Origin: Gemmatimonadota bacterium | GTDB taxonomy: Bacteria > Gemmatimonadota > Gemmatimonadetes > Longimicrobiales > Gaopeijiaceae | Assembly (NCBI GenBank): GCA_003562075.1 | Contig: PWWP01000188.1 | Span: 1 to 57,766, forward strand | Direction: 5' to 3' | DNA length: 57,766 bases | Shown here: one piece after another, positions 42,551 through 51,705 of the stretch | Position numbering within the stretch: the stretch's first letter is position 1 | Layout: every line of letters begins with the position of its first letter | Notes under the pieces: generated by a model | Databases searched by the model: none | What the model was told of the DNA's origin: nothing | Seen by the model: only the letters and a program-made list of their open reading frames with translations | Made by a program: the position numbers and the translations under genes

Positions 42551-44344
42551 ATGATTGCACTCCTGACCCTTCTCCTGACTTTCTCGTCCAGCGCCTTCCA
42601 GGCACGAGCCTGCCCGGAGGGGGAGATCGGGCACGTATTCATCGACAATCACTCGATCTTCGATCCGGCCAGCCTCCCTGAAGACGATCGGATCCGGTGG
42701 GCCTACGAGCTGGCCAATCGCATTCACATGCGAACCAGAGAGGAGGTGATCCGAGGCGAGCTCCCATTCCAGGAAGGAGATTGTTTCGACTCCGAGGTGG
42801 CTCGGGAAACGGCCAGGGTGCTGCGAGAGTTCCGCTTCATCGCCGGCGCGGACGTCTTCGACGTTCCACAGCCCGACGGCTCCACCCATGTGGTGGTAGA
42901 TACCCGAGATGAATGGACGACCAAGGTGGCCCTCTCCACTCGCTTCGAGGACGGTTTTCGGTTCGAGGGGGCATCCATTGCCGAAGAGAACTTCCTCGGC
43001 CGAGGCGCCAGCGTCGGGGTCTTCTGGGTGGACCGGGAGGAGCGACGCCACCTGGGCGCCCTCACGGAGGTTCCCAGAGTCCGGGGCTCGGCCTGGGACG
43101 CCCGGGCATCGATGGCGCGAACCCGTGTCGGTGAAAAGATCACCCAGGCCGTTATCCGCCCCTTCCATGGAGAACAGACAGGAACGGCGTTTCGGCAGGA
43201 GTTCCTGCATCAGAGAGACCTGTTCACCTATGTCCTGCCCCGGGACAGGAGCGCGAACGGCGACGTCGGGTCCTGGTCTCATCTGGTGATCCCCCTTCGA
43301 GAACAGCGGATTCAACTCGGGCTCAGTCACCGACTGGGGCAACCGGGAAGCGTCTGGGTTCTTGGGGGAGGGCTTTCCTACGAGAACCTCCAGGTGGGGT
43401 CTCCGGACATGGCCGAAGGCATCCTCGACGGCAACTTCGGAGATCGAGAACCTGCGCCCAGCGCACTCTCCGCAGCCATCGAGCCCCAGTCCGGGTCCCG
43501 ACGGGCCTTTCGGGCCAACGGCATGGCAGGCCTTCGGCAGCTCCGGTTCGTGGAGCGGCGGGGGCTGGATACTGTCGGTGGCATCCAGGATGTTCCGTTG
43601 GGGCGAGAGGTCTTCCTGACAGTGGGAAGAACCCTGGGCTCAACCGGACCCGATCGTCCCCCCGACGTCCTGGCTCGGTTGAGCCTGTTCCGGGGCGGGG
43701 AGCTGGGCCCCATCCTCTCATTTTTCACTCTCTCTGCCGAATCCCGGAGAGAGGCAGGACGGGGACGAACCGAAGGATGGAGGGACGGGATCGGGGAAGC
43801 CCAGACCCTGAACTACTGGCACCCCGAGGGGCCGGGCTCGCCCACCATACTGTTCCGCGCTTCAGCCCAGGGGGGATGGCGCACCGATGCGCCCTACCAG
43901 CTCACACTCGGTGGGCCCGACGGGGTCAGGGGTTACTCGGAAACGGCCGTCCCCGGCGCCCGTCGCGTCATTCTCTCGGCCGAAGGACGCTGGGGGCTGC
44001 CCAACCCCCTCTCCCAGCTCACCGACCTTGGGATGACCATCTTCGGCGACACGGGCCGCATGTGGGCCGGAGACGCACCCTATGGGGTCAGTACAGGATG
44101 GCGAAGCACCGTGGGAGCCGGCCTCCGAGTGGGCTTTCCCGCCGGGAGCTCCTCGGTGATCCGGATCGACGTGGCGGTCCCGGTGGATGGAGCAGTCGCT
44201 CGATCCCCCGTCATCCGGGTCTCAGCCCGGGAGTGGCTGGGAGTCCTGGACGATACCCGGAGCCGCCAGCTTCTCCGGAGCCGCCGAAGTGGCTTGACCC
44301 CGGATTTCAGCAGTGTGGCCCGAGAGCGGAGGCCTCCGGGATGA
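42551..44344 (+). CDS. Omp85/BamA-superfamily outer-membrane protein
   Basis: A 597-residue exported protein: signal peptide (1-20, ending ARA), one or two POTRA-like segments (about 22-115, including a [21 protein letters not shown] helix and an [10 protein letters not shown] strand), then a beta-barrel of alternating aromatic/hydrophobic strands. The GGPDGVRGY segment matches the Omp85 L6-loop (V/I)RG(F/Y) motif. It is shorter than BamA (about 800) with fewer POTRA units, so a specialised assembly, secretion or lipid role is more likely. It is followed by a methyltransferase gene with an ATGA overlap. There is no clear ribosome-binding site before ATG 42551. Confidence 0.82.
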   Translation: MIALLTLLLTFSSSAFQARACPEGEIGHVFIDNHSIFDPASLPEDDRIRWAYELANRIHMRTREEVIRGELPFQEGDCFDSEVARETARVLREFRFIAGADVFDVPQPDGSTHVVVDTRDEWTTKVALSTRFEDGFRFEGASIAEENFLGRGASVGVFWVDREERRHLGALTEVPRVRGSAWDARASMARTRVGEKITQAVIRPFHGEQTGTAFRQEFLHQRDLFTYVLPRDRSANGDVGSWSHLVIPLREQRIQLGLSHRLGQPGSVWVLGGGLSYENLQVGSPDMAEGILDGNFGDREPAPSALSAAIEPQSGSRRAFRANGMAGLRQLRFVERRGLDTVGGIQDVPLGREVFLTVGRTLGSTGPDRPPDVLARLSLFRGGELGPILSFFTLSAESRREAGRGRTEGWRDGIGEAQTLNYWHPEGPGSPTILFRASAQGGWRTDAPYQLTLGGPDGVRGYSETAVPGARRVILSAEGRWGLPNPLSQLTDLGMTIFGDTGRMWAGDAPYGVSTGWRSTVGAGLRVGFPAGSSSVIRIDVAVPVDGAVARSPVIRVSAREWLGVLDDTRSRQLLRSRRSGLTPDFSSVARERRPPG

Positions 44345-45075
44345 CCTGGGACCATGATTCCCTCCCGCCACCCTTCCGCCGGCTCCCGAAACGGATCCAG
44401 ATCCCGGAGATCCTGGACGAGAGCGGGGCGGTCACGACAACTGAGCTGCAGAAGAGCCTGAATGCCATGGCCGCCGTGAACCGCCATCTAGGCGGCACAC
44501 GCTCACTCCTCCGGCATCTCCGTCCCCTTACCCCGACCTCCTCGAGCCAGGAATTGAGCCTCCTGGACGTCGGGGTGGGGGGCGGCCAGGTGCCTCGAAC
44601 CATCCAGGCATCCATGGAGGCGGCGGATCAACCGTTCCGGTGGATCGGGATCGACCGGAACCGGAACGCCCTTTCCCTGGCGGCCCACCCGGAGAGAGGG
44701 GCCATGGTGCAGGCCGATGCTCTGACGCTTCCCTTCGCTGACGACACCTTCGATGTGGTGATCTCGACTCTTACCCTGCATCATTTCAGCGATGAGGATA
44801 CCAGGCTCCTTCTAGCCGAGAGTGCCCGGGTCGCGCGGCAGCGGGTCATCATGTCCGACCTCGAGCGGCATCCCCTCCACTACCTTGGCGCCCGGATTCT
44901 GGCTCTGACCTGGTGGCGCAGGGATCCGGTGACCCGCTTCGACGGACCGGCATCGGTCCTTCGCTCCTTCACCCCTGATGAGCTGAGGGAGATTGCCCGG
45001 GGGGTGGCATTCCGGGAGGTGAGGATCCACCGCCACCTCCCCTTCCGGCTCGTCCTGGATGGAGTTCCCGGATGA
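44341..45075 (+). CDS. Class I SAM-dependent methyltransferase
   Basis: A 244-residue UbiE-like methyltransferase. Motif I LLDVGVGGGQVPRTI, motif II strand WIGIDRNRNAL, acidic VQADALTLPFADDTFDVVIS (motifs II-III) and TLTLHHFSDED are intact. An N-terminal helical region (1-70) may bind substrate. Start ATG overlaps the Omp85 stop and its stop overlaps the flavoprotein start (both ATGA). Paired with a geranylgeranyl-reductase-like flavoprotein it suggests modification of a lipid or polyketide-type small molecule; the substrate is unknown. Confidence 0.9.
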   Translation: MTWDHDSLPPPFRRLPKRIQIPEILDESGAVTTTELQKSLNAMAAVNRHLGGTRSLLRHLRPLTPTSSSQELSLLDVGVGGGQVPRTIQASMEAADQPFRWIGIDRNRNALSLAAHPERGAMVQADALTLPFADDTFDVVISTLTLHHFSDEDTRLLLAESARVARQRVIMSDLERHPLHYLGARILALTWWRRDPVTRFDGPASVLRSFTPDELREIARGVAFREVRIHRHLPFRLVLDGVPG

Positions 45076-46319
45076 GCTCCTCTCCGGTCAGCACCCCGCC
45101 GCCCCGTTCCACGCCTGGGACCGTCTCCGCAGATGTACCCATCCTGGTCGTGGGCGGAGGGCCGGCAGGTTCGGTGGCGGCCCTCCTCCTCGCCCGCCAG
45201 GGATGGCAGGTCGAGCTGGTGGACCGGGACTTCTTCCCACGACCGAAGGCCTGCGGGGAGTGCATCAATCCTGCCGGAGTGCTCCTTCTGGAGGAACTGG
45301 GGCTGCTGAAGGAGGTGCTGGCGAGCAGGCCTTCGGAGCTCTCGGGCTGGGACCTCTCCACTGCAACCGGAAGGCTTGCCCATGGCTTCTTTGCCCAGGG
45401 AGACCGGGGAATCGGCATCCGACGTGAAAGCCTGGATCACGCTCTCATACTGGCGGCTGAGAGGGAGGGGGTGGCCATTCGGGAAGGAGTGAGTCTCGTG
45501 GAGGTGGAGCCCGGAAACGAGAGGCGACCGGCCCGGGTGACCCTCCGGCGGAAGGGGACACGGGGGATAGAGTATCGATCCGCCCGCTTCCTCCTGGGAG
45601 CCGACGGGCTCCAATCCAGGGTGGCCCGGTCCCTCGGGCTCGTCCGACGGCACTCAGCTCCGGGAAAAGCATCCCTCACCTGGCGAATCGAGGGAGAGGG
45701 TCCGCCTCGTGACAGAGGCAGACTCATCCTTGCCCAGGGTCTGACCGTGGGGTTGGCTCCTGTCGACGGCGGCGGAGACCAGAGCTGGAACGCGACCCTG
45801 GTGGTATCCCATCCAGCTACCACGCCATCCCTCAGGGACGGGGGCTGGAACCAGGCCATGGAGGTCATGAACCGGGCTCAGATCCCCTGGATCAAAGCTC
45901 CCGAACCGTCCCAGGGCCCCTGGGGCGCCGGCGGCTTCCATCGCTCAGTGTCCAGGGTCGCGGAAGGACGAGCGGTTCTCATCGGAGACGCGGCCGGATA
46001 CTACGATCCCCTGACCGGTCAGGGGATCTATCGGGCCCTTCGGGCAGGCCATTCACTGGCCCGCCACTTTTCCGCCCACATTCCCACCCCTGGAAGCCCA
46101 CATCTCTCGGCTGCCGACCCCAACATCCTGGAGAGCTTCCACCACTCCCTTACCCGAGCCACGAGACCCGGTACCTTCCTCCAACGAGCCATCGAAGGGG
46201 TGACGCGCCACCGGCGGCTCCGACAGGCTGCGCTCACCGGGCTTCGGGTCACACCAGGCCTGACCTCCAGCCTTATCCGGCTCACCGGCAACCGCCCCAC
46301 CACCCTCCTGGCCCCGTAG
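45072..46319 (+). CDS. FAD-dependent oxidoreductase, geranylgeranyl-reductase-like
   Basis: A 415-residue flavoprotein of the GR2/p-hydroxybenzoate hydroxylase fold. The dinucleotide site ILVVGGGPAGSVAALLLARQG (about 24-44) is followed by VDRDFFPRPKACGECINPAGVLLLEELG, where the KACGE Cys is conserved in this subgroup, and GDAAGYYDPLTGQGIYRAL (FAD ribityl site). Relatives reduce or hydroxylate isoprenoid and polyketide-derived lipids and commonly pair with a methyltransferase. Last gene of the Omp85-methyltransferase-flavoprotein operon. Confidence 0.88.
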   Translation: MSSSPVSTPPPRSTPGTVSADVPILVVGGGPAGSVAALLLARQGWQVELVDRDFFPRPKACGECINPAGVLLLEELGLLKEVLASRPSELSGWDLSTATGRLAHGFFAQGDRGIGIRRESLDHALILAAEREGVAIREGVSLVEVEPGNERRPARVTLRRKGTRGIEYRSARFLLGADGLQSRVARSLGLVRRHSAPGKASLTWRIEGEGPPRDRGRLILAQGLTVGLAPVDGGGDQSWNATLVVSHPATTPSLRDGGWNQAMEVMNRAQIPWIKAPEPSQGPWGAGGFHRSVSRVAEGRAVLIGDAAGYYDPLTGQGIYRALRAGHSLARHFSAHIPTPGSPHLSAADPNILESFHHSLTRATRPGTFLQRAIEGVTRHRRLRQAALTGLRVTPGLTSSLIRLTGNRPTTLLAP

Positions 46320-46395
46320 AATGGCGGCGATCAAACCGAGGGCACTTCCTGAAGTCGGTGGGGTCCATGGGAGGCACCCCGGAGAGGGGGGGGCT

Positions 46396-46424
46396 TTGAC
46401 TGGAGAAACTTCAGTTTTTATACT
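46396..46424 (+). promoter_or_regulatory. Sigma-70-type promoter for the short sigma factor gene
   Basis: TTGACT (46396-46401), a 17-base spacer and TATACT (46419-46424): a near-consensus promoter about 140 bases before the start codon. The spacer contains a 7-bp hairpin (46399-46415) followed by a T-run, which reads as a weak terminator for the preceding operon. The AT-rich stretch stands out from its surroundings. Confidence 0.75.
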
Positions 46425-46570
46425 TTTTTGCGTTTCTGACGAAAGAATCCGGTGTCCGTCAGCCTCGACGGGTCATCGTTCCCATCGGCTTTGTCGCCGA
46501 ATAGATCCTCCTGTGCCCCGGGTGTTTATGCTCAGCCCCCCGTACCTCTCGCACCCATAGCCCAGAGCGT

Positions 46571-47431
46571 ATGTTCACTTCCTCTCGTGGTTTGGATTCT
46601 TTCGATCAGTACCTTCAGGATGTCGAAAAATACCCCCTCATTCAGGATCCGGAGGAGGAGCGGGCCCTGGCACGCCGGGCCCGAGCTGGTGACAAGGAAG
46701 CCGCCGAACGGCTCGTCACTGCGAACCTCAGGTTCGTGATCTCCTATGTAAAGAAGTACCAGGGCCGGGGTCTCGGACTGGCTGAACTCGTCTGCATCGG
46801 GAACGAGGGACTTCTCAAGGCAGTCAAGAAATTCGATCCCGACAAAGGGGTGAAGTTCATCTCGTACGCCGTCTGGTGGATCCGCCAGACCGTCTTGCAG
46901 GCTCTGGCGGAGCAGACGCGCTCCGTCCGGATCCCACTCAATCAAAACTCCAACCTGGCCAGGTTGGCTCGAACCGATACGGCGCTGACCCAACAGTTGG
47001 GAAGATCCCCTACCGACCAGGAGATCGCGGATGAGATGGAGGAGCCGGTGGATACCATACGGGCTCTCCGCCGTGTAGCCGCCAGCGAGCTTTCATTGGA
47101 CGCTCCCATCGATCGGAGTGATCGAGACAGCGCCTCCTTCGGGGAACGGTTTGCCGGACTGAATTCCGAGGACATCGAAGATGACGTCGAAGCCGGTGCC
47201 CGACGGGACTTTCTGGAGACTATGTTCCAGAACTACCTGACGGAACGGGAACGAAAAATTCTCTACCTCTACTACGGGCTGGACGACGGGGAAGAACGCA
47301 CCCTGGAAGAGATCGGATCCCTCCTGGGCGTCACCCGCGAAAGAATTCGGCAGATTCGTAACAGGGCGTTCGAGAAGCTTCGGGAAAGTCCCCACGGTGA
47401 CTCCCTCTCAGGATTCTGGACCGTGAACTGA
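46571..47431 (+). CDS. rpoD: RNA polymerase primary-type sigma factor, short form
   Basis: A 286-residue sigma-70 factor of the short RpoD type found in FCB bacteria. Region 1.2/2: FDQYLQDVEKYPLIQDPEE, ANLRFVISYVKKYQGRG, LVCIGNEGLLKAVKKFDPDKG, FISYAVWWIRQTV. Region 3 follows, then an acidic linker (ERFAGLNSEDIEDDVE) and region 4: LTERERKILYLYYGLDDG, TLEEIGSLLGVTRERIRQIRNRAFEKLR. The long 5' leader, consensus promoter and strong terminator suit a housekeeping gene. Whether this or the 33804 paralogue is the essential factor cannot be settled from sequence alone. Confidence 0.92.
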   Translation: MFTSSRGLDSFDQYLQDVEKYPLIQDPEEERALARRARAGDKEAAERLVTANLRFVISYVKKYQGRGLGLAELVCIGNEGLLKAVKKFDPDKGVKFISYAVWWIRQTVLQALAEQTRSVRIPLNQNSNLARLARTDTALTQQLGRSPTDQEIADEMEEPVDTIRALRRVAASELSLDAPIDRSDRDSASFGERFAGLNSEDIEDDVEAGARRDFLETMFQNYLTERERKILYLYYGLDDGEERTLEEIGSLLGVTRERIRQIRNRAFEKLRESPHGDSLSGFWTVN

Positions 47432-47457
47432 CCAAGCCCACTCGGGATTCGGGAATC

Positions 47458-47494
47458 AAAGGGGCGGTCCACCTTCTGGGGGACCGCCCCTTTT
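47458..47494 (+). terminator. Strong rho-independent terminator after the sigma gene
   Basis: AAGGGGCGGTCC pairs with GGACCGCCCCTT (12 bp) followed by TTTCTG. It also separates the sigma gene from the convergent ssb gene. Confidence 0.92.
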
Positions 47495-47533
47495 CTGCTT
47501 TCCCGTCCGGCCTCCCGGCTCTCTTTGTTTCCC

Positions 47534-47884
47534 TCAGGCCGCCGCCTGGTCCTCCTGTCGAGGGGACAGGAGAACCAGCTCCCGGACCGTGACCTCGGCC
47601 GTGGGAATCGTCACACCATCCCGCTCGTAGGAATCATACTCCAGCCGGCCTTCGACATACACCCGATCTCCCTTCGTGACGTACTCCTGGGCGAACTGAG
47701 CCAGGTGGTTCCAGAGGGTGAGCCGGTGCCAACTGGTCCGCTCCTCCGCCTCCTCCCCGGTCCCCACCCGATGGTTGGTTGCCAGAGAGACGTTGGCCAC
47801 CGTCCTCCCCGTTGGAGTTTCCCGTACCTCCGGGTCCCGGCCCATGTGGCCCACCAGAATGATCTTGTTCACTGAACGACTCAT
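47534..47884 (-). CDS. ssb: Single-stranded DNA-binding protein, short form
   Basis: A 116-residue OB-fold SSB. SVNKIILVGHMGRDPEVRETPTG, VANVSLATN, TSWHRLTLWNHLAQFAQEYVTKGDRVYVEGRL and the final strands are standard. It stops soon after the OB fold (PRQEDQAAA), so the Gly/Gln-rich linker and acidic tip (DDDIPF-like) through which SSB recruits partners are absent. It may be a secondary SSB. ATG 47884 has GGAGGCGG six bases upstream. It lies 113 bases downstream of polA on the same strand. Confidence 0.92.
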   Translation of the reverse strand: MSRSVNKIILVGHMGRDPEVRETPTGRTVANVSLATNHRVGTGEEAEERTSWHRLTLWNHLAQFAQEYVTKGDRVYVEGRLEYDSYERDGVTIPTAEVTVRELVLLSPRQEDQAAA

Positions 47885-47997
47885 GACACCGCCTCCGCAC
47901 TGGGTTGATGAGGCTGTCTCCCGGGTCCCGGGCGACAGAGTACGGAGGAAGGATGCACCTCGCTGACGGGCGCCTCCATGGCTACTGGAGTCATCCC

Positions 47998-50769
47998 TCA
48001 ACCTTTGCAGTCGTACCAACTCCGACCGACACCCACATCCACTCGTAAAGGGACATCCAGGGTCATGGCACTCTCCATCCATTCCACCACGGCATCCCGG
48101 AAATCAGGGAGCTCCTGGCTGGGAACCTCGAATACCAGTTCATCGTGAACCTGCACCAGGAGTCGAGCCTGGAAGTCCGGGCCCTCCAGTTCCCGGTGGG
48201 CTCGTAGCATGGCCTTCTTGATCAGGTCGGCTGCCGTGCCCTGAATGGGGGTGTTCTGGGCCACCCGCTCTCCGAACTGACGGACGTTCCAGTTCCTGGA
48301 TTCCAGTTCGGGAATGTAGCGCCGACGTCCACTCAGCGTCTCCACGAACCCCTCCTCCCGGGCATGCTCCACCTGGGTATCCAGGAATTCCCGAACCCCC
48401 TGGAATCGCTCAAAGTACTGCTCGATGAAGGCCTCAGCCTCTTCCCGGGAGATCCCCAGTTGTCGACCCAGCGAGAACGCACCCTGTCCATACAGGGTGG
48501 CGAAGTTGATGGTCTTGGCCCGAGCCCGCTGTTCAGAAGACACCTTCTCGATGGGGACTTGGAAAATCACCGACGCCGTCTGACGGTGCACATCCACACC
48601 TTTCTGAAAGGCCGATACGAAGGCCGGGTCCCCCGATAGATGGGCCAGGATCCGAAGCTCGATCTGGGAATAGTCAGCGGCCAGGAATTGCCAGCCGTCC
48701 TGAGCTACGAATCCCTTGCGGACCTCCCGACCCAATTGGGTGCGGATGGGAATGTTCTGGAGATTCGGATCGGAGGAGGAGAGCCGACCGGTGGCCGCCA
48801 CCGTCTGATTGAAGGAGGCATGGATCCGCCCGGTCTGGGGGTGCACCAGACGAGGCAACGCGTCCACGTAGGTGGAGCGCAGCTTTTCCAGTTGCCGGTA
48901 ATCCAGAAGATGGATGGGGATGGAATGCCCCCGAGCTGCCAGCTCCTCCAGAACCGATGCGTCGGTGGACGGCCCGGTCTTGGTCTTCTTTATTACCGGG
49001 AGCTCCAGTTTCTCGAAAAGGACCTCCCGGAGCTGAGGGTGTGAGTTGATGTTGAACTCGTCCCCCGCTTCCTTCCAGATCTCCTCCTGGAGGAGTTCCA
49101 GCTCCCGGGCCAGGCGGCCGCTCATCTCCCTGAAGAAGTTGGCATCGATCCGGATTCCATTCCACTCCATCTGGGCCAACACCGGGACCAGCGGCATCTC
49201 CATATCCCGGAAGAGGTTCTCCAGCTTGTGCTCCTTGAGCTGAGGGAGAAATCGCTCCCGGAGACGGAGGGTCAGGTCCGTGTCTTCACAGGCGTAGCTC
49301 ACGGCCTTCTCCAGGGGGACCTGGGAAAAGGGAATCTGTTTCTTCCCCTTCCCCGTCACCTCTTGGTAGGAGATAGGCTGATACCCCAGAAGATCGGTGG
49401 AGAGGGCGTCCAAGGAGTGCTGTCGCCGCCCCGGATCCAGGACGTAGGATGCCACCATGGTATCGAAGGCAATCCCGGCCAGTTCCACCCCGGCTCGGCG
49501 AAGGACCAGGAGGTCATACTTGAGGTTCTGGCCCACCTTGAGAATCTCCGAGTCCTCCAGGAGCTTCACCAGGGGGGCCATCTCCGGATCGCTGAGAGGT
49601 GGGAGGTTGGTCGGTGGCTCACCGCCTCCCTCATCGAGCAGGTCCGGCTCCGCCGCCTCGTGGCCCAGAGGGAGGTAGACCCCCTGGCCTGGACGCCACG
49701 AGAGGGAAATACCCACCAGGTCGGCTCGCATGGGCTCCAACGAAGTGGTTTCAGTGTCCACCGCCACCAGACCTGCCGTCCTTACGGCCTCCACTGCCTC
49801 GTGGACCTCCTGGACTCCGGTCAACGCCCGGTAGTCCACCTCCCCTCCCTCCGGTGCATCCGGGCCTTCCCCCGAAGGTGAGAACCGCTCGATGAGGGAC
49901 CGGAACTCCAGCTCGACGAAGAGCTCCCGCAACCGAGCCACATTCGGTTCCTGGACCTCCCAGGCATCCAGATCCAGCTCCACCGGAAGATCCGTCATGA
50001 TGGTCACCAGCTTCCTGGAGAGGCGAATCTTGTCACCGTGCTCCCGGAGAGACCTGCGCTTCGCTTTCCAGGGCACCTGATCTGGGTCTTCCAGAAGCGC
50101 ATCCAGCGGCCCGATTTCAGTCAGGAGCCGACGAGCCCAGCCTTCCCCGATCCCCGGTGCGCCGGGGACATTGTCTGAAGCGTCTCCCACCAGAGCCAGG
50201 AAGTCCACCACCTGATCCGGGGGGACCCCCATCCGTTCTGCAGCGTTCCGCTCATCCACCCACTCAGCAGCCACTCCGGTAGGTCCGCCTCGACCGGGAT
50301 TCAAGAGGTGGACCCCCTGGCCCACCAACTGATGGAAGTCCTTGTCACCAGACACGATGACCGCCTCCACTCCTTCCTCCCGGGCTCGTGCTGCCAGCGT
50401 ACCGATGACATCATCGGCCTCATATCCCTCCAGCTCCACCACCGGGTCGTGGAATGCCTCAACCAACTCCCTGATGCGAGGCAGGGATGCAGCCAGTTCA
50501 TCAGGCATCTTCTCCCGAGTGGCCTTGTATTCGGGGAACTCCTTCTCCCGATGGCTCATCCCCGAATCGAACACCACGGCCAGGTAATCAGGCTCGAATT
50601 CCTCTCGGATCCGGAGGAGAAAGTTCACGAATCCCCAGGCAGCCGAGGTATTCTCCCCCTTGGAGTTCATGAGGGGACGATTGATGAAGGCGAAGAACGC
50701 TCGGTAGATCAGAGCATATCCGTCGATGAGAAAGAGGCGGGGAGCCGTCTTGGGAGGTACGTCGACCAT
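47998..50769 (-). CDS. polA: DNA polymerase I
   Basis: A 923-residue replication/repair polymerase with all three activities. The 5'-3' exonuclease domain (about 1-300) has LIDGYALIYRAFFAF and VSGDKDFHQLV. The 3'-5' exonuclease (about 330-520) keeps DTETTSL, GQNLKYDLLVL and YACEDTD, so proofreading is likely active. The polymerase domain has motif A DYSQIELRILAHLSGD, motif B RARAKTINFATLYGQG and motif C QVHDELVFEVP. ATG 50769 gives the usual N-terminus; the longer ORF begins inside the upstream terminator. Confidence 0.97.
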   Translation of the reverse strand: MVDVPPKTAPRLFLIDGYALIYRAFFAFINRPLMNSKGENTSAAWGFVNFLLRIREEFEPDYLAVVFDSGMSHREKEFPEYKATREKMPDELAASLPRIRELVEAFHDPVVELEGYEADDVIGTLAARAREEGVEAVIVSGDKDFHQLVGQGVHLLNPGRGGPTGVAAEWVDERNAAERMGVPPDQVVDFLALVGDASDNVPGAPGIGEGWARRLLTEIGPLDALLEDPDQVPWKAKRRSLREHGDKIRLSRKLVTIMTDLPVELDLDAWEVQEPNVARLRELFVELEFRSLIERFSPSGEGPDAPEGGEVDYRALTGVQEVHEAVEAVRTAGLVAVDTETTSLEPMRADLVGISLSWRPGQGVYLPLGHEAAEPDLLDEGGGEPPTNLPPLSDPEMAPLVKLLEDSEILKVGQNLKYDLLVLRRAGVELAGIAFDTMVASYVLDPGRRQHSLDALSTDLLGYQPISYQEVTGKGKKQIPFSQVPLEKAVSYACEDTDLTLRLRERFLPQLKEHKLENLFRDMEMPLVPVLAQMEWNGIRIDANFFREMSGRLARELELLQEEIWKEAGDEFNINSHPQLREVLFEKLELPVIKKTKTGPSTDASVLEELAARGHSIPIHLLDYRQLEKLRSTYVDALPRLVHPQTGRIHASFNQTVAATGRLSSSDPNLQNIPIRTQLGREVRKGFVAQDGWQFLAADYSQIELRILAHLSGDPAFVSAFQKGVDVHRQTASVIFQVPIEKVSSEQRARAKTINFATLYGQGAFSLGRQLGISREEAEAFIEQYFERFQGVREFLDTQVEHAREEGFVETLSGRRRYIPELESRNWNVRQFGERVAQNTPIQGTAADLIKKAMLRAHRELEGPDFQARLLVQVHDELVFEVPSQELPDFRDAVVEWMESAMTLDVPLRVDVGVGRSWYDCKG

Positions 50770-50803
50770 GGGGATATCGTTCAGGTCAGGGGGAACGAAG
50801 AAC

Positions 50804-50832
50804 GGGGGCTGCCCCTGAGTGGAGCAGCCCCC
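50804..50832 (-). terminator. Terminator between the ExbB-like gene and polA
   Basis: GGGGGCTGC/GCAGCCCCC (extendable to 11 bp) is followed on the minus strand by GTTCTTCGTTCC. It lies 33 bases after the ExbB-like stop and 35 bases before the polA start. Confidence 0.7.
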
Positions 50833-50865
50833 GTCCCGGTACGTCAACCGGTAAGTGCGACCGGA

Positions 50866-51567
50866 TCAGGCCGCCCGGCCACCCTCCATGGCATGGAGAG
50901 TGTCGATCATCTTCTGCGCCGACTCCTCCATGTCAATCACCAGGGAGTCAATGCGGGAGACGAAGTAGTTGTGAGCGATGCTCACCGGAATGGCGATGGC
51001 AAGACCGCTGGCCGTAGTGAGCAACGCAACCTTGATACCACCTGCCACCAGAGTGGCCTCCACCTCACCGGCAACCTCGATGGCCTGGAAGGCGATGATC
51101 ATACCGATCACCGTGCCCAGGAAGCCAAGGAGGGGAGCCACATTCATGAGCGTGGCCAGCACCACGAGCCCCTTCTCCAACTTGGAGAGTTCCAGAAGGC
51201 CCTGGTTCTCAATGGCCTTCATGACCCGATCCGTACCCTCGTTCCGGCGCTCGAGCCCGGCAAACAGGATGTTGGCTGCCGGAGAGTCGGACTCCCGGCA
51301 AACCTCCATGGCCTCGTCCACCTTGTGCTCGCTCAGGAGCTGGTTGACCTCACCAAGGATCTTCTTGGTCCGTCCGCTCTTCGCCATGAGGTCGAAGAAC
51401 TTCCAGATGATGACGATGATCCCGAGGAGGAGACAGGCGCCGAGGGGCCAACGCATAAAGCCCATCTCATCCCAGACGAAATACATCTGCTCCGTGATTG
51501 TCATGTCCGGAGAATCTACCCCGGGGATCTGGAGCAGCGCGCTGTAGAGATGCATGAGACCGACCAA
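50866..51567 (-). CDS. MotA/TolQ/ExbB-family proton channel
   Basis: A 233-residue inner-membrane protein with three helices (about 40-56, 130-155, 170-195). The conserved core NVAPLLGFLGTVIGMIIAFQAIE and the third helix KVALLTTASGLAIAIPVSIAHN define the family, which converts proton-motive force for TonB or Tol systems. No ExbD/TolR gene adjoins. The 51567 start is TTG with GGGAGG seven bases upstream; ATG 51555 has no such site, so TTG is favoured. A TTGACA promoter lies upstream. Confidence 0.92.
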   Translation of the reverse strand: MVGLMHLYSALLQIPGVDSPDMTITEQMYFVWDEMGFMRWPLGACLLLGIIVIIWKFFDLMAKSGRTKKILGEVNQLLSEHKVDEAMEVCRESDSPAANILFAGLERRNEGTDRVMKAIENQGLLELSKLEKGLVVLATLMNVAPLLGFLGTVIGMIIAFQAIEVAGEVEATLVAGGIKVALLTTASGLAIAIPVSIAHNYFVSRIDSLVIDMEESAQKMIDTLHAMEGGRAA

Positions 51568-51676
51568 AAGGACCTCCCGCCTGGATTTGTGGCGACCAGA
51601 TGAACGTGTTGTCCGGCCTATGCCGGATCGACTTCAGAGTTGCCTCGAACTTCAACCGCTTTGTTTGGAAGGTGGC

Positions 51677-51705
51677 ATAATGAGCCGCCCCCTCCAACCT
51701 GTCAA
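51677..51705 (-). promoter_or_regulatory. Sigma-70-type promoter for the ExbB-like gene
   Basis: On the minus strand TTGACA (51705-51700), a 17-base spacer and CATTAT (51682-51677). The -35 box overlaps the oppF stop codon, so this gene has its own start of transcription. Leader length is about 100 bases. Confidence 0.65.

Noticed and set aside
50308-51603. 431-codon plus-strand ORF over polA 5' end and the ExbB-like gene
   Set aside because: Both minus-strand genes are unambiguous; this ORF runs through the terminator and promoter regions.
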